A stretch of 64,000 bases of DNA from Marisa cornuarietis (lineage: Eukaryota; Mollusca; Gastropoda; Architaenioglossa; Ampullariidae). Shown piece by piece: positions 57,912-64,000 of this stretch. Location: NCBI GenBank assembly GCA_004794655.1, contig SMMW01000083.1, positions 865,001-929,000 of the forward strand. The letters are read 5' to 3'. Both the position numbers and the translations under genes were made by a program. Each line of letters starts with the position of its first letter. Position 1 is the first letter of the stretch. The notes beneath the pieces were generated by a model. That model was given only the letters and a program-made list of their open reading frames with translations. It was not told the DNA's origin and did no database searches.

Positions 57912-58468
57912 GTGAAACTACAGAAAACTGCGTCTGCCAGCATTCTTAAGTTAATTTGACTTAGCAATAAGAGAGAGTTGTCTCCCTTTTATACGACGTT
58001 TTTGGGTGATGTGGAGTAACGGGAGTGGGCAGCTTCACATGTTCTCTGTGTACGATCCTAAAGGAGCCACTAAACCGGGAAACACGCCGATATCCCAAAC
58101 GGTAATACTCAATATAGCTGAGACGAGCTCTCTTAAATCATGTAGATTAATAGAAATAGATATAAGATGACCGTCTTTGGTTTTATAACTACTACAAGAA
58201 ATGTTTCTCGGTGGTTGGTCCAGCTATGGGGTGAAATATTTGCCTAAATTGTCGATGAATTATTTCTAAAAGGGTCGAGCATCCCTGAAAAATAAGAACT
58301 CATCTAGCCTGAACCCTAAACGATAATAATACAAAGGTCAGTGTTTCTTGAGTTCTGAAGCAGGTAAACAGTTTAACATGAATATTGATAAAATAAATAT
58401 ATTAAACTTTAGAACCCTCGTGTAACAGGTGTAACCTCTGTGTGTGTTTATGCGGTTTTGGTCTGAGA

Positions 58469-58469
<1 letters not shown>

Positions 58470-58537
<68 letters not shown>
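58470..58537. repeat. (GT)n microsatellite before macrodomain 2 C-terminal exon
   Basis: About 34 GT units followed by ATGTTTTTTACAG and the exon, so the repeat takes the place of the usual branch region and polypyrimidine tract. Confidence 0.97.
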
Positions 58538-58538
<1 letters not shown>

Positions 58539-58550
58539 TGTTTTTTACAG

Positions 58551-58988
58551 GTGGTCAAGAAATACAAGAAGAATGTTACCGTATTCTCAGAGTCAAAGGC
58601 TCGATGTCAGAAGGCGATGTGCTGGTGTCAGGACCAGGGAAACTTCCCTGCAAGGCCATCATCCACGCTGTCGCACCTCGGTATAAGCGAGGCGACGAAG
58701 GAGAAGAAGAATGTCTTCGGGCCACAGTAATGGAATGTCTGAAGACTGCTTCTGATCTAGGCTGCACTTCCATTGCTCTTCCAGCCATCAGCTCTGGGAA
58801 TTTCCGATATCCTGTTGGGGCAGCAACTCGTGTGATAGTTGAGGCTGTGACATCTTTCTTCAGTGCCAACCATAACACTAGCATCCGGGATGTCAGACTG
58901 GTTGATATTCTCCCCAGGACAGTTCAACACTTTCAAACAGCTTTATGCATAACACCGGATGAAAACACGTTGTCTTCTGACGAAGATG
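58551..58988 (+). CDS. Gene B exon 9: macrodomain 2, C-terminal part
   Basis: It encodes GGQEIQEECYRILRVKGSMS, GDVLVSGPGKLPCKAIIHAV and IALPAISSGNFRYPVGAATR, ending SSDEDG. It is near-identical to exon 6 over long stretches. The loop reads GNFRYP where macrodomain 1 has GNFGYP. The acceptor is a T6 tract directly after a long (TG)n. Confidence 0.88.
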
Positions 58989-59305
58989 GTAAAAGTTTGT
59001 CGATTTTGAACTCATTTTACCTTAAATTCTATCTCTGTTACAGATAGTTTTACGTGTCAGTCATTGTGATTTGAAAATTATTTTCATTTTTTTTTTATTA
59101 CTTTTATTTTCTATTTAAATTTTTAATTTAGATTGTTGTAAACTCCACTGTTGCAGTTCCACTGCTGCAGCCACTGTTTCTTTGATTCTATCGCCATCTG
59201 TTATCTTCAATTTGCTATCTACGACTAAAAATCTCTTTAAATGTTAACAACATTATTAAGATTGTTTTTACTTTTCTGTTTTCGTATCTCCGTGGAAAAT
59301 CCCAG

Positions 59306-59349
59306 AAGAAGTAACTGATGATGCAGAAGAAATTTCTGAGAGGTGTGCG
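59306..59349 (+). CDS. Gene B exon 10: acidic linker
   Basis: A 44-nt exon encodes EEVTDDAEEISERCA between an AATCCCAG acceptor and a perfect GTAAGT donor; phase 1 to 0. Confidence 0.7.
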
Positions 59350-59963
59350 GTAAGTCAAAAATTACTGTTGTGCAGCTTAAAAGCACCTCTATCATATTAA
59401 TATTTTTAGAAATACACAAGTTTTAGGGTAAGATTAGTCCATATAATATTGGCAAGGAATTTTAATATGTCTCGAAATATAACCATCTCTCTTTATATAT
59501 AAGACGATGACGACATTTTGGGTGAAGCTGTCACGTGATTCGCTCCTTCCTTATGCCCTCACTTCCCCCTCTCACTTTCAGATCAGAAACATCAAGTACA
59601 ATGTTGTCAAAGTTTCCCTGCGTATTAAATATATGTCAACATTTCTTCTGCATAGTATTTTTTCATGGAGTAACAAACTTGAAAAATAAACTTTCTCCCA
59701 GCAAAAGCACCAAACATAACTCAGGAACATTACCAATAGGAATATTTTTGTCAGTTCTGATGGGAGGTGGACAAACTGTGGATTTGTGTCAGGTATCAAG
59801 CGCCACCACAAACATGCACACAAAGACACACCAGCAAACTTTATATTTATTGCTTTATTTATAAGATGCTCGTTCTAGGTTGGAATGAATTTGGTAGTAG
59901 TAAATGTTCGTTCCATGTCATTAGATTAATGCAGAGTACATAAGGCTACTTGTTTCTGCGTAG

Positions 59964-60111
59964 GATGACCTCGAAAAGGCACATAGAGGTGTGTTGCCCT
60001 ATTCCCCGTCTACGCAAGAAAACAAAGAGGGCCTTGCACCCTGTCTTTCTGGCGGCTATCGCATTGTAGAAATTCCAGAAAGCTTGACATCGGACATCGT
60101 GGAGGCTACAG
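59964..60111 (+). CDS. Gene B exon 11: linker
   Basis: It encodes DDLEKAHRGVLPYSPSTQEN, GLAPCLSGGYRIVEIPESLT and SDIVEAT, with a GCGTAG acceptor and GTAACA donor; phase 0 to 1. It has no clear counterpart in gene A, where a second, divergent macrodomain occupies this place. Function unknown. Confidence 0.65.
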
Positions 60112-60204
60112 GTAACACCTCAAAGATACAGATGGACCTGATTAGATGTTATGTTTTCATCTTTTCAACAACAACAAAACTTCTTCATGCGATTTTTAAT
60201 CTAG

Positions 60205-60296
60205 ATAATGCACAGAAACACGACGAAGTGTTACTAGAAGAGGATTCGGAGATCGTCCAACACACCAACACAAAACTTCAGGGCTGCGTAGAATAA
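60205..60296 (+). CDS. Possible alternative terminal exon in gene B
   Basis: After an acceptor-like TTAATCTAG the phase 1 frame reads DNAQKHDEVLLEEDSEIVQH, then NTKLQGCVE and TAA. No phase-compatible donor exists, so it cannot be an internal exon. If used, it would end the protein after the macrodomains, making a form without WWE or ART. Weak. Confidence 0.25.
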
Positions 60297-60474
60297 GCAT
60301 TCATTCCTCGTGTGCACTCCACATTAACATTCCTATAGACAATCTAATGACAAAAACACAGATTGGACAAACCAGGCGAGTAACATACCTATTCTTGAAA
60401 TAAATGTGCTTATAGCACACAGTCGGGAAAATGACAGACTCGATTTTTTTCTGCTTATTTGTAAACAAAGCATA

Positions 60475-60508
60475 TATATATATATATATAGATGTGTGTG
60501 TGTGTGTT
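60475..60508. repeat. (TA)n(GT)n microsatellite, gene B
   Basis: ATATAT then GTGTGT, about 40 bases upstream of exon 12. Confidence 0.9.
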
Positions 60509-60550
60509 TGTACCTACTGATAGTTATAAATAGGTCTTTAAAAATTTCAG

Positions 60551-60711
60551 ATACTAAGAAGATCCAGGTTCCACAAGAGGTCTGTAAGCTCTACATCTGT
60601 GCAGCAAATCATGAAAACATTGCAGAGTTCTTGAAGGAACTGGCTGCTTTTGTGGATGAACATGTCATAAAAACAGAGATAACAGACTTTGACAAACTGT
60701 CCCATTATAAG
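60551..60711 (+). CDS. Gene B exon 12: conserved linker fold before WWE
   Basis: It encodes DTKKIQVPQEVCKLYICAAN, then HENIAEFLKELAAFVDEHVI and TDFDKLSHYK. It aligns with gene A exon 14 (PIPEAVRLYIYATD...FTSFV...DLNKL). TTTCAG acceptor; phase 1 to 0. Confidence 0.82.
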
Positions 60712-61047
60712 GTAGAAAATTTTGGAAGCTCGTAAAAGACAAGGGCTACAGAACATTTTATTGTTCAGTTTTCTTTTTTATGTAATCAAACAATCGACGA
60801 CAAATCATTTTAGCATGTCATTACAATTACAACAGGAAATGTTGACTTCTGCTTGTAGTCACCAATGCCTGAACAATTATTTAGCTCTATATGTTTTTCA
60901 ATAAATTTCAATGTCAGTCATACAAAGGAAATAATTCGTGTTCACATCTAATTTTATACTATGTTTTCTTGCTTAGAAATGCAAATAAAGGTCAAGTAAA
61001 ACGTTATATTAATTTATGGTCTGTCCTTTTTTGGGTGGGGCTGATAG

Positions 61048-61227
61048 TGTGTGGAAATATGCAAGAAACATAACGTGGAACTGTGCAAGGAGACTGTCCC
61101 TACCGTGAAAGGCCTATCTAAAGATGTTCGACTGCTGGAAAAGGAGACACGAAGCATCGTCAAAGAAATAGAAAACAAACATCAAGAGAGCATGATTGCA
61201 AGCCTGGTTTGCTGGTGCTGTCTTGAG
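61048..61227 (+). CDS. Gene B exon 13: helical segment and start of WWE
   Basis: It encodes CVEICKKHNVELCKETVPTV, a charged helix and ends SLVCWCCLE, where gene A has NLVQWYYIK. The two Tyr of the WWE start are replaced by Cys, which may weaken the fold. Phase 0-0, 180 nt. Confidence 0.78.
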
Positions 61228-61509
61228 GTAAATATTGTCTGCAACACATTTGTTTGCTTCTAGCACCAGGCAGTAAATAGCTGAAACTATACGCTAATAC
61301 AGAAAATGAACACGGAATCTCTGCGATCGAAAATTTCTAACGGAACTTGATGGGACATTGGACCTTTGAACTTTAGACCAAGTAGGGACGGCTTTCCTGT
61401 TTAAGACTTCATAAATATTAGAAAGATTCAAATGAGGTCGGAGGGAAGTCGGAGGCTAGAAGAGTGAGAACAGGCTACTCACATTGCACCTGTACCTAAA
61501 GTTTCCTGT

Positions 61510-61549
<40 letters not shown>
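61510..61549. repeat. (CA)n microsatellite, gene B intron 13
   Basis: About 20 CA units between the two WWE exons. Confidence 0.95.
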
Positions 61550-61550
<1 letters not shown>

Positions 61551-61769
61551 TACAAAAGAAGCGAGGACCAGAAAAACATACCTCTCGTCTTTTTTGCAAG
61601 TTCTTTGTACTTTTTGATGATAAAAATAAACTCCATCCTGATATGAAGGAGTCGCTGACCCACTAAATAAGCAACATCTCAGTTCTTCCTTTTTGTGATG
61701 AAATTGTATTTCGTTGTATCGTTGACCCACAAACAAACAGCTAAGCTGCTACTTTTGCCCTATCACTAG

Positions 61770-61971
61770 GTGACAGCCACTGGGACTAGGCGCATCCCAT
61801 TTGACCAAAGAGAAAATCTTCTGACAGAAGACGCCTACCAGAAAAGCGAGGCTACAGTAGAGTTTTCTCATGCCAGTGGTACTGAGTATGTCGTCAACCT
61901 CAAGGAAATGACTCGCAGTGTAAAGCTGAACCCAGGGGACAGCGTCCATATCATGAGGAACGTAAAAGCAG
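61770..61971 (+). CDS. Gene B exon 14: WWE domain, main part
   Basis: It encodes VTATGTRRIPFDQRENLLTE, then DAYQKSEATVEFSHASGTEY and VVNLKEMTRSVKLNPGDSVH. It aligns with gene A exon 16 (N..IE.AYQS...V.....G..FVVDFSEM). Phase 0 to 1. Confidence 0.82.
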
Positions 61972-62395
61972 GTAAAAACTACCTTTGAAAGGGCAGCTAT
62001 ACAGGTATATATTACCTTCTACCCATTAAGGTTTGACCCAAGACTGGGTGCGTCAAATGTCTTATCAAGACTAAGCTGTTGCTATAATGTTTGAACAAAC
62101 ACAAAAAAATTTGCTAGAAGATCCATCTATTAGATCCCATCCATAAACATGAAAGTTTTGCAAACTATAAAGTCTAAATTTGTCAGTAAAGCACACCAGA
62201 AAACTAAGTTAAAAGAAAAACGATTTATCAAAAGCGCATCAGACATTTTGATTGCATTAAACTATGAAGAAATCTATCGAGAGATGTCTATCGTATAGTA
62301 GCAGGTCCGGAAGACAAGTTTAAGGGTCAATATACGGCAAGTCTATGCTGTTCAATTGTTCATCTCTAGAGCTTACTTTCTGTCAAGACTGTTCC

Positions 62396-62448
<53 letters not shown>

Positions 62449-62563
62449 ATCATCATCAATCATCATCAATCATCATCAATCATCATCAATCATCATCAAT
62501 CAATCATCAATCATCAATCATCAATCATCATCATCATCATATTATTATTATTATTATTATTAT
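62396..62563. repeat. (ATC)n, (ATCATCA)n and (ATT)n compound repeat, gene B intron 14
   Basis: (ATC)n expands into ATCATCAATC units and then (ATT)n, ending 13 bases from the exon 15 acceptor. Confidence 0.95.
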
Positions 62564-62575
62564 TTCTTCTTTAAG

Positions 62576-62742
62576 AATGGGCCAGCTACTCTTTCCTGCC
62601 TGAGACATGGGAGCCACAGGACAAAGCGGAGCTGGTCAAGCGCGTGCGTCTAGTGAAAGGAAGTCCAGAGTACAACAGTGTAAAAGACAACATGATGCAG
62701 ACTATAACCTATCACTTCGGGACCTCTTGCAATATCATTTCT
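62576..62742 (+). CDS. Gene B exon 15: pre-catalytic segment
   Basis: It encodes EWASYSFLPETWEPQDKAEL, VKRVRLVKGSPEYNSVKDNM and MQTITYHFGTSCNIIS, ending at a GTGAGT donor in phase 0, as expected before the IQRVQNP exon. That catalytic exon is not found in the remaining 1.26 kb. Confidence 0.83.
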
Positions 62743-63640
62743 GTGAGTAGCAGGCTGAACGAACATCTTCAAGTAGCTCATGCTAAGAGAGGCCTTTGAG
62801 TATCCGATGACAATTGAAAATATTAGAAGTGTATACAGGAATCCAAAATGTAACAGTTTCTTAATTTTTCATATTTAAAAATGTTCCGTTTTTTTGTCTT
62901 ATTTCCTTGCATTTCATTTATGCTTGACACGGTGTCATCAGTTTTCTCCCGTTTGTGTTTCTTCGCTGTATATGTGACTGTAGGTTTGTTTGTAGTTGTT
63001 GATGCCGTCGTATTGAGCTCGCCTCGACACAGCGGAATGCCCTTTACAAATACAATTATTGTTTTTTTGAGTAACAGAAAGGTAGTGAGTGTCTAGAAGA
63101 TAGAGACCAAAAATTCATCAGCGCTTAATGTTAAGAAACGCACCTCCCCGTGTAGACAGGTTACACCACACACAGACGACACGGCGCGCTTCACGTGTTC
63201 TTTCAATCAACACAAAACAAAGTTCTGCACATGGGTTTCTCGAGCTGTGTAATTCAGGCGGGGCTTCTAACTAACTTATATAGGGATCAAGATGCATCAG
63301 TAATCAATCTATAAATCAATAAACATCAGTCAATATATCAATGAACGAGCATGAATCACGACACAGTTCCCCATCTATAGATCGTACCATCACAACCAAC
63401 TCTTACTGCTACCAAACCAACTCTCTCCTAAAGTTCCAATTCATCAGTTCTCAAACCGAAAGAGCCGTATATACAACGCGTCCTGCAACGAAAGTCTTAT
63501 GTCCAATATGAAAAAAACCAAACTTACTGTTCGGGGTCAATTGTGCATTCACTCCATCACTAACACACATATAGAATTATCTCCCTTGCTCCGGTTGACG
63601 GGTATAATCTGCACTCCGAGGATAGTTCTCCCTGGGGTCA
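62743..63640. other. Gene B intron, no exon seen
   Basis: I searched for the IQ.VQNP...HGT exon and did not find it. Part of 63150-63260 resembles 25700-25810, suggesting a dispersed repeat. Confidence 0.55.
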
Positions 63641-63680
63641 GGCACACAGCTATTTGAAGGCAGTACTTCCAGTCGTAGGG

Positions 63681-64000
63681 CACTCAGCTCACAGACGACA
63701 CTAAGCTCCTGATAGTAGGGCACACAGCTCACAGACAATATTATATTCCTGATCGTAGGGCACTCAGCTCACTGACGATATTATATTCCTGATCATAGGG
63801 CACTCAGCTCACTGACGATATTATATTCCTGATCATAGGGCACTCAGCTCACTGACGATATTATATTCCTGATCATAGGGCACACAGCTCACTGACGATA
63901 TTATATTCCTGATCATAGGGCACTCAGCTCACTGACGATATTATATTCCTGATCATAGGGCACACAGCTCACTGACGATATTATATTCCTGATCATAGGG
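63681..64000. repeat. 40-bp satellite array, runs off window end
   Basis: Eight tandem 40-bp monomers (CACTCAGCTCACTGACGATA, then TTATATTCCTGATCATAGGG). The first two are diverged and the rest differ mainly at one position (CACTCAG or CACACAG). It continues past the window. No spacers, so not CRISPR. Confidence 0.97.

Larger units (their letters stand above)
48839..62742 (+). pseudogene. PARP14-like gene B: paralogue with two in-frame stops, 3' end outside window
   Basis: Exons, by homology to gene A and splice phase: 48839-48874 (tentative), 49145-49357 (or from 49120), 49726-49959, 50166-51676, 52198-52345, 56195-56632, 57119-57165, 57764-57911, 58551-58988, 59306-59349, 59964-60111, 60551-60711, 61048-61227, 61770-61971, 62576-62742. 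All junctions from 49357 on are phase-consistent. Domains: RRM-like x2, KH-like region, macro x2 (tandem duplicates), linker, WWE, pre-catalytic segment. The large exon has TAA at 50474-50476 and 50690-50692; otherwise frames and splice sites are intact. The ART catalytic exons should follow but are not seen before the window ends. It could be a recent pseudogene, a polymorphic null allele, or a functional gene with sequence errors. Confidence 0.8.

Noticed and set aside
58442..58540. N-terminal VCVCVC extension of the ORF over gene B exon 9
   Set aside because: The Cys-Val run is the (GT)n intron repeat; the TTTTTTACAG acceptor at 58550 sets the exon start.
63681..64000. CRISPR-like array
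   Set aside because: Monomers are directly tandem with no spacers, in an intron-rich eukaryotic genome.

Overview
This is eukaryotic, AT-rich DNA with many introns. It is full of (CA)n, (ATC)n and (AAT)n microsatellites, degraded non-LTR retrotransposons, tRNA-derived SINEs and a PIF/Harbinger relic. Together with the multi-macrodomain PARP genes, this suggests a lophotrochozoan animal, most likely a mollusc (gastropod-like). The organism is an inference; no marker gene is present.

The main content is a divergent (head-to-head) pair of PARP14-like genes about 28 kb apart. Gene A, on the minus strand at 4319-20730, appears complete. I built a 19-exon model from splice signals; all 18 junctions are phase-consistent and it predicts about 1,728 aa. 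In order it encodes five RRM-like modules (one exon each), a 508-aa exon corresponding to the KH-like region of PARP14, two macrodomains (the first ending in a poly-threonine tract), a conserved linker fold, a WWE domain and an ART/PARP catalytic domain of H-Y-L type, so predicted to be a mono-ADP-ribosyltransferase.

Gene B, on the plus strand from about 48.84 kb to past 62.74 kb, is a paralogue with only the last two RRM modules, the large KH-like exon, two tandemly duplicated macrodomains of the same type, the linker, WWE and pre-catalytic exons. Its catalytic exons are not in the window. Its large exon has two in-frame TAA codons, so B is either a young pseudogene or affected by sequence or assembly error. 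A and B share exon boundaries, including a GC-AG intron at the same position.

The 20.7-48.8 kb interval between them is mostly repeats: an 852-bp ORF with Cys-Gly heptad repeats (22.2-23.1 kb); two copies of one LINE tract (24.2-24.9 and 35.1-36.3 kb), the second interrupted by an I-group-like LINE whose RNase H part lies in inverted orientation (36.3-38.8 kb); LINE tails (25.4, 26.6, 31.0, 41.5 kb); two SINEs (40.0 and 40.7 kb); a Harbinger relic (42.3-45.0 kb); a few unrecognised candidate exons (28-32 kb and 46.7 kb); and a short relic of a third PARP14-like 3' end at 27.85 kb. The window ends in a 40-bp satellite array.

Functionally, RRM/KH-like nucleic-acid-binding regions joined to ADP-ribose readers or erasers and an ADP-ribosyltransferase are typical of vertebrate antiviral PARP14. 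The locus looks like an expanding and decaying PARP14 family cluster, plausibly part of innate immunity. That role is inferred from family knowledge.
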